Source: Bacteroidales bacterium
GTDB taxonomy: Bacteria; Bacteroidota; Bacteroidia; Bacteroidales; UBA1402
Reading direction: 5' to 3'
Assembly: GCA_028709215.1 (NCBI GenBank)
Contig: JAQVXI010000003.1
Location: 45,166-109,165, forward strand
DNA length: 64,000 nucleotides
The translations under genes and the position numbers were made by a program. Below the pieces are notes generated by a model that saw only the letters and a program-made list of their open reading frames with translations, ran no database searches and was not told the origin of the DNA. Every line of letters begins with the position of its first letter. Within the stretch, counting starts at the first letter, position 1. Below are positions 17,508 through 26,414 of this stretch, piece by piece.

Positions 17508-20111
17508 CTATTTCTTCTTAAAACGCAGTACGGTAAAGGAATAGGCCGGAATTTGTAGAGAGGATGTTGCATCCAAGGTTATGATCTCTTCCTTTGCTGC
17601 AGCCTTACGATCGTTGGGTTCTCCTTGCAGACGTGTACACATGACCTGATACGAAGCCGAAGGCAGCAACGAAGTCAAATCCAATTTCACATGAGCCTCC
17701 ACCGGTAAAGCGTGCACCAGTTTGACGATCACATCGCCTGTTTCTGCATCTTCAACCACAGAGCAGCCAAAACGCTTTTGAATCCCCTCCCGCTGGTCCG
17801 AAAGCTGGATGCGTTGGTGATAATAGATACTCCCGGCATTTTGTCCGAACATTTTTTGAACGTAGTAGCCAACCGTCGGCAAAACTTCTGAATTGTCGAA
17901 GTAAATGAGGTCCGGATTCCAATTGGTACGTCGGTTCTTGGCCAACATGGGTGCATACGAAGTCATCCGCACCACATCGGCATTTCGTTCAATGTGAGTC
18001 AAATACAACGCCTCAGACAAGGCAGTCTCCATGTTGTTGTGTCTGCCCGGAACGTGCGCAGCGTATTCGCCCAAATAGACCTTTGGCTTGGAGCGGTCGT
18101 ATCGATCGTAATAATCACCGTTGTGAATAAACCATCCGGGAGCCACATAGTAGTGTTCATCCACCATGGGAACACCCAGTTCCGTTGCAAATTTCCAGCC
18201 TTCCGAATAATCCGACCCTTCAAAGAAAGGACCCACCGTGCCAATGACCGTTATTTCCGGATACTTTTCAACAACAGCGTTGTAAATCATCTCAAAACGT
18301 TCCTTAAACACTTCCGAGATCAAATCCTCGTTCCCAATACCAATATATTTTAAGTGAAACGGTTCGGGATGACCGGCTTCCGCGCGCAATCGACCCCACG
18401 TCGTGTTGCGATCTCCGTTTGCCCATTCAATCAAATTGAGTACCTCTTGTACATAATCGTGCATATCACACATAGGAATGCCCCCTTGCTGTCCGGCTCC
18501 TCCGCACGAGGAGTTTTGACAAGGCACACCGGCAGGCAAGACAGGCACAGGTTCCGCACCCAGATCTTCACAAAACTGAAAGTATTCATAATAACCCAAG
18601 CCCATGGACTGATGATAATTCCATATATTGCGTTGTGGCACGCGAGCTTCCAAGGGTCCAAGGGTCTGATCCCATCGATACATGTTGTGAAGACCGTCAC
18701 CGTGGGCCACACAACCACCCGGGAAACGCACAAATCGAGGCTGCATCGCCTCAATCACTTCTGCCAAATCCTTTCGGAGTCCATTCTTGCGTCCCTTGTA
18801 CGTATCCTTTGGAAACAAAGAAATCATATCCAAATGCAACACACCGCTTCCTTCGAAATACAGCTCCAAAGTCGACTGATGATCCGTGCCTTTGCTTTTT
18901 AAGGCAACAGTCGATGTTCCCCATTGAGTTTTCGGGCGATTGATGTTCGCATCGGCAAGCACACGACCGTCTGAAGCAATCAAACGGGCACGAAGGCTTC
19001 CCTTGAAACCTTGAAGCGAACGATAAAACAGACTCAGATTGTATATTTCCCCCGCTCGCACAACGATCCCATCGTAACCATCGTTCAAAAGACTTCCCTT
19101 TTCTTGTATGTGCACGACAGCATAGTGGGGGTTGTTTGCATGAATGGGATGTACGGAGTCGATGGTAAACAGGTTATTCTCTCCCCTTATTGTCCAGGAA
19201 TGTGTCGCATTCCATTTGGGATCTCTTCCGTTTTTATCGGATGGCTTGTATTCAAATCCACGATTTTCAATCAACTCCGCATACAAACCACCATCGGCAG
19301 CGTAACTGATGTCTTCAAAAAAGGCCCCGATCAACAGGTCACTCATGGGAACGGATTGATCTCGAACAGCGGCTACCTGAATATCCAGCGGCTTCAAATT
19401 GGGAAAACGCTGCAAATCCTCCGAAGCACGCTCAGCCCATAACTGGTTACGCTTTTCCTGAAGAAGCTGAAAATCCATCAAACCTTGTAATTCTTTCCAG
19501 GAGACCCGATGCTTGGTTCCCGCATACGAATCCAAGCCAACCGGTTGAATCAACCGTTCGTTTGCGACCGCGCCGACTACGATTTTTGATGCGGGTGAAA
19601 AGTGTTTAAAATCAGAGGTCCTGGATTGATACAGTGTTTCGATCCCGTCTTTTACCTGCTTCCATGCAAACACATAGTCGTTCTCAATTTTTGATATCGT
19701 AGGCGACAAGCATACCTCGGTAGAAAGCGTATAGTATTCTTGTGGCTTCCATAGGGTAAGATTGGTTGAAGTGGCGTGGGCAATCACGCCATCGTATTCA
19801 TTCAGTTGCCATACACAATGCCACAAACCGGAAGATTCTCGATACAAATAGGGTAAAATCATTCGTTTTTCGACACCCCACGCTCCGTAATCACTTCCTA
19901 AAAATCGATGGTTGGAACCAATGGTCTGCCAACGATCGCCATCCAAACTCCAGGCCAGATGCAGACCATCCCGGCCACTGTTTTGACCCGTTGAAAACGC
20001 AAAAATAAAGGCGGAATCGGGTTCGTTGGCAACAATACCCACAAAAGGCACACTCAGCAAAAAGACAAGAACCAACAACGTACCCAATAAAGAATCGAAG
20101 TGTTTTTTCAT
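17508..20111 (-). CDS. GH51 alpha-L-arabinofuranosidase with an N-terminal GH43-like domain, 867 aa
   Basis: Predicted exported enzyme removing arabinofuranosyl side chains from arabinoxylan or pectic arabinan. A signal peptide occupies residues 1-28. Residues about 30-260 look like a five-bladed-propeller glycosidase fragment (LHLAWSLDGDRWQTIG, TSNLTLWKPQEYY, SRTSDFKHFSPA repeats), as in GH43/GH117-type proteins, but no complete catalytic triad could be confirmed. The GH51 part begins at LLIGAFFEDISYAADGGLYA. It carries the acid/base Glu in YIGIGNEDL and the nucleophile Glu in VYLGEYAAH. A C-terminal beta-sandwich ends with SLQIPAYSFTVLRFK. It is the last of a minus-strand series with an ECF sigma factor and a hybrid sensor upstream. 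Confidence 0.88.
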   Translation of the reverse strand: MKKHFDSLLGTLLVLVFLLSVPFVGIVANEPDSAFIFAFSTGQNSGRDGLHLAWSLDGDRWQTIGSNHRFLGSDYGAWGVEKRMILPYLYRESSGLWHCVWQLNEYDGVIAHATSTNLTLWKPQEYYTLSTEVCLSPTISKIENDYVFAWKQVKDGIETLYQSRTSDFKHFSPASKIVVGAVANERLIQPVGLDSYAGTKHRVSWKELQGLMDFQLLQEKRNQLWAERASEDLQRFPNLKPLDIQVAAVRDQSVPMSDLLIGAFFEDISYAADGGLYAELIENRGFEYKPSDKNGRDPKWNATHSWTIRGENNLFTIDSVHPIHANNPHYAVVHIQEKGSLLNDGYDGIVVRAGEIYNLSLFYRSLQGFKGSLRARLIASDGRVLADANINRPKTQWGTSTVALKSKGTDHQSTLELYFEGSGVLHLDMISLFPKDTYKGRKNGLRKDLAEVIEAMQPRFVRFPGGCVAHGDGLHNMYRWDQTLGPLEARVPQRNIWNYHQSMGLGYYEYFQFCEDLGAEPVPVLPAGVPCQNSSCGGAGQQGGIPMCDMHDYVQEVLNLIEWANGDRNTTWGRLRAEAGHPEPFHLKYIGIGNEDLISEVFKERFEMIYNAVVEKYPEITVIGTVGPFFEGSDYSEGWKFATELGVPMVDEHYYVAPGWFIHNGDYYDRYDRSKPKVYLGEYAAHVPGRHNNMETALSEALYLTHIERNADVVRMTSYAPMLAKNRRTNWNPDLIYFDNSEVLPTVGYYVQKMFGQNAGSIYYHQRIQLSDQREGIQKRFGCSVVEDAETGDVIVKLVHALPVEAHVKLDLTSLLPSASYQVMCTRLQGEPNDRKAAAKEEIITLDATSSLQIPAYSFTVLRFKKK

Positions 20112-20169
20112 GAAATTTGAATTTGTGTCAAATATACACTTTCTTCCTTATTGTACAAAAAGACGTCAA

Positions 20170-20685
20170 TCAAATGCAAGCGGCAATGTAACTGCGCACA
20201 TGGTTTCTGCCCATTAATAAATGTTTTTCTACGGTTCTTGGACTAATTTGAAGGTTTTCTGCCATCTCGCGATACGAGTAATCACCATGCATACTTAACT
20301 GGTATACTTTTTTCCTTTGTGCCGGTAGCTGATCGATGGCCTTTTGTTCCAACACAAGCAACTCGTTGTACGCAACACAATCCTCCGTTGTACAAGAAAG
20401 TTCCTCACTTTCATCCAACACATTCTTACACACCTCCAGCTTTTTAAAGAAACGTCGATTGTAATCGATGCAAAGATTACGGGCAATCGTAAAGATTAAG
20501 TATTGTACGGTTTCCTGACGAAGCATCTGCCCCAAACCAACCAATTTGATGAAAACATCCTGCGTCAGATCTTCGGCTTCAAAATTCTGAACCAATCGTT
20601 TTGTAAAGTAGCCGAGCACTGCTGGACGGTAGGTTTGGTACGCATCTGCAATAATTGAATCACATGTGTTTTGTTCTGTTCTCAT
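20170..20685 (-). CDS. ECF-type RNA polymerase sigma factor, 171 aa
   Basis: Region 2 is visible as YRPAVLGYFTKRL, EAEDLTQDVFIKL and YLIFTIARNLCIDYNRR. Region 4 is visible as QLPAQRKKVYQLSMHGDYSY, followed by EMAENLQISPRTVEKHL, an HTH. The C-terminus is short, typical of ECF factors. The start at 20685 (MRTEQN) is used because a -7 box at 20722-20729 overlaps the longer frame. No FecR-type anti-sigma gene is adjacent, unlike most Bacteroidetes Sus-linked sigma factors. Neighbours are GH51 downstream and the hybrid sensor upstream, which suggests, without proof, that it controls glycan-use genes. Confidence 0.9.
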   Translation of the reverse strand: MRTEQNTCDSIIADAYQTYRPAVLGYFTKRLVQNFEAEDLTQDVFIKLVGLGQMLRQETVQYLIFTIARNLCIDYNRRFFKKLEVCKNVLDESEELSCTTEDCVAYNELLVLEQKAIDQLPAQRKKVYQLSMHGDYSYREMAENLQISPRTVEKHLLMGRNHVRSYIAACI

Positions 20686-20721
20686 GGCGAGGTCTTTTTT
20701 CTGTGCATTCTTGATATAGCA

Positions 20722-20729
20722 CAAAAGTA
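20722..20729 (-). promoter_or_regulatory. -7 promoter box of the ECF sigma gene
   Basis: On the minus strand this reads TACTTTTG, a perfect TAnnTTTG, 36 bases before the ATG at 20685. Confidence 0.6.
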
Positions 20730-20865
20730 GACCCCAAATAGCCGTTAAACCCGATATTTTGTATCACATGTCAACCCGTTTTGTCACAAGATGCTGTACA
20801 ACATGTGAAGGGTATAAAATGTATCAAAAGGGGATCAAATGTAACATAACACCGCAGAAGCATGC

Positions 20866-23800
20866 TTAATTCGCATTCGTATCGATCGGATTGTCGGCAT
20901 ATTGTGAGGGAGACAGACCAAACGCCTCTTTAAAATACTTCCGGAAATACTTGGGATTATTAAAACCGACCATATAGGTTACATCATTGACCGACATCTT
21001 TCCATCCCGCAACAACTGAGCAGCCCGCTTCAACCGCATCAATCGCATGAACTCAATGGGGGATTTTCCGGTAATCGCTACCAGTTTGCGATACAAGTGG
21101 CCACGGGACATCCCCAACTCCGAAGCCAACTCATCTACCGAAAATTCGGTATCGGACATGTGGTCCTCAATCAACTTCAAAGCATCTTTGATCAACTTTT
21201 CATCCAACGTATTGACGGTGATGGCAGAAGGTTCCACATCAATGGTTTTCTGAAACAGTTTTTGCCGTTCCTCCTGATGCTCTACAAGCGATGCGATGCG
21301 AAGCAATAGTAAATCCAGATGGAATGGTTTTGTTAAATAGTAATCGGCACCCACTTCGTAACCACTTAATTTGTATTCATCGGCAGAACGTGCCGTCAGG
21401 ATAATGACCGGAATATGGGAGGTTCGCAAATCGGCCTTCAACATCTTACACAACTCCAAACCATCCCTTTTGGGCATCATCAAATCACTCACAATTAGGT
21501 CCGGTTGCTTATCTACGGCAAAATCAAACGCCTCCATTCCGTCCCGCGCTTCAATAATCTGATAATGATGTGCCAACTGCTCTTTAAGAAACAAACGAAA
21601 CTCTTCGTTGTCTTCCACCAGCAGCAAGCGTTTTAATGCACTGCCCATCGCCGGATGCAGTTTTTCGTCCACCACCTCTTGGCTGTGTTGTTCATTGTTG
21701 GTATTCAGCAACATTTCTTCCGATGCAAGATTCATGGGAATACGAACGGTAAACACGGTCCCCTTTCCAAGCACACTCTCAACACGAACCTCACCCTGAT
21801 GCAATTTAACGTATTCACGTACCAAATGCAAACCAATACCACTCCCTTGCTGATCGGATGCATCCTTGTGCTTGGACTGGTAAAACCGCTCAAAGATAAA
21901 GGGCAAATCCTCGGGGTCTATCCCCATACCACTATCACTGAAGCGCATCATCAAATCTCCGATTTCCGAATCCGATCCATTTTCCTTCCAAAGCTCGATA
22001 CGAATAAAACCCGATTCACTCGTGTACTTCAACGCATTTGACAGAATGTTGTTGAAGATCTTCTGCATCTTATCTTTGTCAAACGCCATGATTGCAGACT
22101 TTTCGGGTGTCTCAAAATACAAATAAATATTGCGCAACCGGGCAGATTCCGTAAACTCACTGCATACAATGTGGGCAAACTCCACCATATCTCCTTGAGC
22201 AAGAAGCAAGTGTTCTCCAGAAACCTCAATCTTTCGAAAATCCAACAACTGATTTACCAAAGAGAGTAGTGTCTGAGCATTGCGTTGTATGGGAGCCAAT
22301 TGCTGACGAAGTCCATGGACATCCAGCGGTATGGTATGCCCCAGATTGCGAATCAAATTATCCAAGGGTGTCATAATCAACGTCAATGGAGTACGGAATT
22401 CATGACTGATGTTGGTGAAAAATTGGAATTTCATCTGATCCAACTCCTCCTTTTGTCGTCCACGCTCTTTTAATGTGTCTTCTTCCAGACGTCTTTGATG
22501 CCTTATTCTAAGGAAACGCACAAATAACACCAGTGATGTCATCAGAAGGATCAAATAGAAAACATTGGCATACAAGGATTTCCAAAAAGGCGGGCTGATT
22601 TGAATCATCAATTGGGTATACGCATCCCCCCATTCCGCACCAATATTGCTTGCCTGCAGATAGAAGGTATAGGTTCCGGGGTTTAAATCCGTGTAGGCTG
22701 CACGTCCTCTCTTTGATCTCAGCTCAACCCAATTTTCGTCAACCCCTTCCAAACGATATCGATATACGGTTTGCGCCGGCTCCAGGTAATTAAGCGCCGA
22801 AAAATCCAGTGCGATAAAATTCTCGTTGTATTTGAGCTTTAAGCGTTGAATTTTATTGATGGCTTCCGACAATAGCACGCGACCATTGTACTTCTGATTC
22901 AGCATTACCGGCTTATTAAAAAGACTCAATTCCGTAATTACCGGATTTACATCGGCCTCAAACACTCGAACCGTTTCCGGGAAGAAATAATTAAATCCGG
23001 CAAAACCACCGAAGTACAAACGACCGTCAGAAGCCTTCAAATGTGCATGAAAATTGAAGGAATTTCCTTGAAGGCCGTCATAATCCGTAAAATTCACAAA
23101 ATGCGTGCGATAATACTGTCCTACAAGCTCCACTTCCAGTTTAGACAGACCCTTATACGTACTGATCCAAAGGATGCCCTTTGAGTCTTCCTCAATCGCC
23201 TGTACGCAATTGTTGGGCAATCCGTCTTCCACATGTAAGATTCGAAACCGATCCCGTCGCATATCATACATACACAAACCATCCTGCGTACAGACCCAGA
23301 GTAAACCCCGTGAATCCACATAGGCATTGTTAATCTGTGCCAAATTGGATGAGATGGACAAAAGTTTGGAATCATTAAAAACAAACCGATTGGTGGAGGC
23401 ATCCAATTTGAAAAAGCCTTTGGTTGAACAAAAAAGGATATCACCATTAGGCATTTCACACATACTCGGAATGTGTTTGTGCGTAACCATCTCAGGGTAA
23501 CGGTCTATGAGGCGTTCAAAATGTCCATTATCCGGATTAAACAAACCCACGCCAAAATTGATGGGTGCTACCCACATACGTTGTTTCGAATCGATCAACA
23601 CCGAACGGATGTTGGATTCCGGAATCGTGCTGGGCTCCTGAGGATCCGGTTTGAAGACTCGTACGGCACCTTTGTCGTAACAAATGAGTCCATGATACAA
23701 CGTAGCGATCCACAATCTGTTGTTCGAATCAATCTGACTTTGAATCATCACATTGTACCCGTCTTTTGAATCGAGGTTTAAAGACGGCATCGATTCATAC

Positions 23801-25005
23801 TGACCGTTTTTCGAATCAAAAAGATAACCACCATCCACCGTCCCAACAAAAATTCGACCATCCTGAAACTCCGAAAAACATTTGACATTTTTATACGGAC
23901 CGGTTGGTCCCAGTGTCGTCGAAGCAATGCGTTGTTGAGCAAACTTATTCAAACCCGGATGATAATAGCATACACCCGAAAAGGTGGTTCCCATCCATAC
24001 ACCACCATCCCGATCCATAAAAATTGAGGAGATATCGCTGCGAATGGATTGGTCGTAACCCAACGTGATTGTGGGATGATGTTCAATGGCTCGGTTTTCC
24101 TGATGGATGACAAAAAAACCCTCTTGCCCGGTTCCAACCCATACATTGCCATAAAGATCCATTTCCATACAGGTAAATAGGTTGTAATTATCTGCATATT
24201 CAGGAAAAAGATCGGTCCATTCTTTGGTCGTCGTCTCAAAATACAAGACGCCTTTGTCGTGCTGAACAAACAAATTGCCTTTGTCATCTGCGCGCACCGT
24301 CATACGCACGGAACCCAAACGACGACTAAAATCATTCAAATTTCGCCCCAACAGATAATCATCCTCAAAAACAATGTTCTTCGTTTCCATATCAAAACAG
24401 AGCAACATTCCGGCATCCGTCAAGATCCAAGCATTCTGATCTATAAGTGTCAAACACTGAACATAGCCTTGCTGCATCCAGTATCGATTCGATCCATCCA
24501 AAACACGAATCCACTCCCCGGAGACTTCCTCCTGATAATACAAACTTTCTGCATCCGTACGGATCCAGTAACGCTTTTGTTCGTCAATAAAAACCATTCG
24601 GACGGCATCGTGAAATCCCATTTCCTGAAAAAAGCCTTGAACATTGGGCAAAAAGGATTCTGTTTTTGGATCAAAAATCGCCAGATTCTCGTTATTTGTA
24701 GCAAAGATTAAACCCGTAGGATTGCTGGCATAATGGATGTTGGTATTGGTCGTAAGATCGGACCGCAAGTCACTGGGCTGATGAAAATGACGAAACGAAA
24801 CGCCATCATAGCGGTTCATAAAAGCCTCTGTACGAAACCATAAGAAACCTTCCGCGTCCTTAAAAATCGCATATACTTTGTTGTCAGATAAGCCGTCTTG
24901 TACATCCATCTGACGAAAGACGTACGACTCGGCAAGGGCCATTCGACTTGATATCAACATACAAGCCAGACACGTCAAGAAACGGAGAGAGAAGATTGTG
25001 TGCAT
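20866..25005 (-). CDS. Hybrid two-component system regulator (HTCS), 1379 aa
   Basis: One-protein sensor and regulator. A signal peptide at residues 1-25 is followed by a periplasmic sensor of about 780 residues made of repeated propeller blades (motifs such as DGLSDNKVYAIFKDAEGFLW, GLLWVCTQDGLCMYD and GILWISTYKGLSKL) and a Y_Y_Y-type beta-sandwich (AYTDLNPGTYTFYLQASN). A membrane helix lies near residue 820. The histidine kinase follows, with the phosphoacceptor His in NISHEFRTPL near 867 and an ATPase domain with GSGIGLHLV. A receiver domain has its Asp in VSDLMMPK near 1175. A C-terminal AraC-type HTH (MSRGHLYRKL, GFNNPKYFRKYF) ends the chain. HTCS proteins bind oligosaccharides in the periplasm and activate glycan-use genes. 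Its neighbours GH51, GH88 and GH43 suggest an arabinose- or uronate-containing polysaccharide. Confidence 0.95.
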   Translation of the reverse strand: MHTIFSLRFLTCLACMLISSRMALAESYVFRQMDVQDGLSDNKVYAIFKDAEGFLWFRTEAFMNRYDGVSFRHFHQPSDLRSDLTTNTNIHYASNPTGLIFATNNENLAIFDPKTESFLPNVQGFFQEMGFHDAVRMVFIDEQKRYWIRTDAESLYYQEEVSGEWIRVLDGSNRYWMQQGYVQCLTLIDQNAWILTDAGMLLCFDMETKNIVFEDDYLLGRNLNDFSRRLGSVRMTVRADDKGNLFVQHDKGVLYFETTTKEWTDLFPEYADNYNLFTCMEMDLYGNVWVGTGQEGFFVIHQENRAIEHHPTITLGYDQSIRSDISSIFMDRDGGVWMGTTFSGVCYYHPGLNKFAQQRIASTTLGPTGPYKNVKCFSEFQDGRIFVGTVDGGYLFDSKNGQYESMPSLNLDSKDGYNVMIQSQIDSNNRLWIATLYHGLICYDKGAVRVFKPDPQEPSTIPESNIRSVLIDSKQRMWVAPINFGVGLFNPDNGHFERLIDRYPEMVTHKHIPSMCEMPNGDILFCSTKGFFKLDASTNRFVFNDSKLLSISSNLAQINNAYVDSRGLLWVCTQDGLCMYDMRRDRFRILHVEDGLPNNCVQAIEEDSKGILWISTYKGLSKLEVELVGQYYRTHFVNFTDYDGLQGNSFNFHAHLKASDGRLYFGGFAGFNYFFPETVRVFEADVNPVITELSLFNKPVMLNQKYNGRVLLSEAINKIQRLKLKYNENFIALDFSALNYLEPAQTVYRYRLEGVDENWVELRSKRGRAAYTDLNPGTYTFYLQASNIGAEWGDAYTQLMIQISPPFWKSLYANVFYLILLMTSLVLFVRFLRIRHQRRLEEDTLKERGRQKEELDQMKFQFFTNISHEFRTPLTLIMTPLDNLIRNLGHTIPLDVHGLRQQLAPIQRNAQTLLSLVNQLLDFRKIEVSGEHLLLAQGDMVEFAHIVCSEFTESARLRNIYLYFETPEKSAIMAFDKDKMQKIFNNILSNALKYTSESGFIRIELWKENGSDSEIGDLMMRFSDSGMGIDPEDLPFIFERFYQSKHKDASDQQGSGIGLHLVREYVKLHQGEVRVESVLGKGTVFTVRIPMNLASEEMLLNTNNEQHSQEVVDEKLHPAMGSALKRLLLVEDNEEFRLFLKEQLAHHYQIIEARDGMEAFDFAVDKQPDLIVSDLMMPKRDGLELCKMLKADLRTSHIPVIILTARSADEYKLSGYEVGADYYLTKPFHLDLLLLRIASLVEHQEERQKLFQKTIDVEPSAITVNTLDEKLIKDALKLIEDHMSDTEFSVDELASELGMSRGHLYRKLVAITGKSPIEFMRLMRLKRAAQLLRDGKMSVNDVTYMVGFNNPKYFRKYFKEAFGLSPSQYADNPIDTNAN

Positions 25006-25024
25006 GTTGAAGGTACTAGATCAG

Positions 25025-25032
25025 CAAAGATA
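25025..25032 (-). promoter_or_regulatory. -7 promoter box of the HTCS gene
   Basis: Reads TATCTTTG on the minus strand, 19 bases before the HTCS ATG. It abuts the T-run of the GH88 terminator, so terminator and promoter share sequence. Confidence 0.6.
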
Positions 25033-25071
25033 AAAAAAAGAACAGCTCAACCAACAAGGACAGAGCTGTTC
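25032..25071 (-). terminator. Rho-independent terminator after GH88
   Basis: GAACAGCTC and its complement GAGCTGTTC form a 9-bp stem with a 14-base loop. Read on the minus strand, it is followed by eight T. It starts about 10 bases after the GH88 stop and separates that gene from the HTCS gene. Confidence 0.85.
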
Positions 25072-25080
25072 ATTTTGCGA

Positions 25081-26286
25081 TCATTGAATCGCATTTCGAT
25101 AACGCAATAAAGCTTCTATGTAATAATAATCCGCGTAAATGATGGACGCATCCACTTCTGACGCTCCGGGTTTATGACCGGTCGAATGTTTTAAAAACGA
25201 TGTATTCTCCGTACCACTTTGATAGGGTCCCCTGCTCAGTGAACGCAGCATGCGCTCTGCAGCCTCAAAATACGCTTTAGCCTGCTTTTGTTCGGGAACA
25301 AGCTTAGACAATTCAATCAAAGCAGAAGCTGTTATGGCGGCAGCAGACGCATCTCTGGGAGCCTGAGGAATCAACGGATCGTCAAAATCCCAATAAGGCA
25401 CGTAATCTTCAGGCAATCGATCCAGATAAGCTTTTGCTACTTTTTGTACAAAATCCAGATATTTCGGATCCTGGGTTTCACGGTACATAACCGTATACCC
25501 GTAAATAGCCCAAGCCTGACCCCTAGCCCACATACTGTTATCCGAATACCCCTGATGCGTAACGCCTTTGATAAACCGACCGTTGGACGTATCGTACACA
25601 GCAACATGGTAACAAGTGTGATCCGGTCGAAAATGGTATTGCATGGTTTTATCGGCATGATTTTTGGCAATTTCAATCAAGTTCGGATCCCCTCCGTGAT
25701 TGGCGGCCCAAAACATCATTTCCAGATTGATCATATTGTCAATAATCGTATTGTGAGGCCACCCGTTGTTGGCCACTTCACGAGGCCAGGACAACATCGT
25801 ACCAACAACCGGATTATACAAATCCATCAAAAGATGTGCCGACTTTATAATCACCTCTTTGTAAGCCGGATCCTGGGTCAAACGAAACCCATTTCCAAAA
25901 CTACAAAACATAAGAAATCCCAGGTCGTGATCATAAACGGGCCCATCCGCAATAGAAGCCAGGCTATTTGTGTAATTACGGGCTTGTTCAAGAATTGCAC
26001 TGTCTTGTGCATACTCATAGGTATACCACAAAACACCAGGCCAAAAACCGGCACACCATTCCTCAATCGCAACGGGACGGAGATTCCAATGTTGCTCTCC
26101 GCTTAAGATATTACGGGGAACCCTTGTATAATCGTACGGTTTTAATTGATTCAAACTCCGTCCGACCTGCGTCACACAATAATCCAATGACTTATCGACG
26201 TCAAAAGCAGGTGATTTCTGGCAACTCAACAGCAAACAAACTCCCAATATGCCAATACAGCATTGCTTCCACTTATTTTTATTCAT
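25081..26286 (-). CDS. GH88-family unsaturated glucuronyl hydrolase, lipoprotein, 401 aa
   Basis: Predicted periplasmic lipoprotein (lipobox VCLLLSCQ, Cys about residue 22). It would remove unsaturated uronic acid from the non-reducing end of oligosaccharides made by polysaccharide lyases. Family motifs of the (alpha/alpha)6 barrel are visible: WCAGFWPGVLWYTYEY, the catalytic-type Asp in VYDHDLGFL, the second Asp in IIDNMINLEMMFW, SMWARGQAWAIYGY, and WDFDDP near the C-terminus. The length is normal. It ends at a strong terminator in front of the HTCS gene. With GH28 and GH51 elsewhere in the window, a pectin or glucuronoarabinoxylan substrate is plausible. GH105 is a related alternative. Confidence 0.88.
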   Translation of the reverse strand: MNKNKWKQCCIGILGVCLLLSCQKSPAFDVDKSLDYCVTQVGRSLNQLKPYDYTRVPRNILSGEQHWNLRPVAIEEWCAGFWPGVLWYTYEYAQDSAILEQARNYTNSLASIADGPVYDHDLGFLMFCSFGNGFRLTQDPAYKEVIIKSAHLLMDLYNPVVGTMLSWPREVANNGWPHNTIIDNMINLEMMFWAANHGGDPNLIEIAKNHADKTMQYHFRPDHTCYHVAVYDTSNGRFIKGVTHQGYSDNSMWARGQAWAIYGYTVMYRETQDPKYLDFVQKVAKAYLDRLPEDYVPYWDFDDPLIPQAPRDASAAAITASALIELSKLVPEQKQAKAYFEAAERMLRSLSRGPYQSGTENTSFLKHSTGHKPGASEVDASIIYADYYYIEALLRYRNAIQ

Positions 26287-26390
26287 ATACCTTAGAGATT
26301 CGTTTTAACACAATCGCATAAAAAGAACGACCTTTCTAGACTATATACGTTTGAAAACAAATTCTCCCTAATCGCAAAGGACAATATTTT

Positions 26391-26398
26391 TATCTTTG
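26391..26398 (+). promoter_or_regulatory. -7 promoter box of pabB-pabC
   Basis: TATCTTTG matches TAnnTTTG and lies 16 bases before the TTG start used for pabB at 26415, or 46 bases before the alternative ATG at 26445. Confidence 0.6.
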
Positions 26399-26414
26399 TA
26401 CAAAAAAAATTGCG

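Noticed and set aside
20026..20217. Plus-strand open frame over the GH51/sigma junction
   Set aside because: It overlaps two well-supported minus-strand genes and has no signal, motif or promoter.
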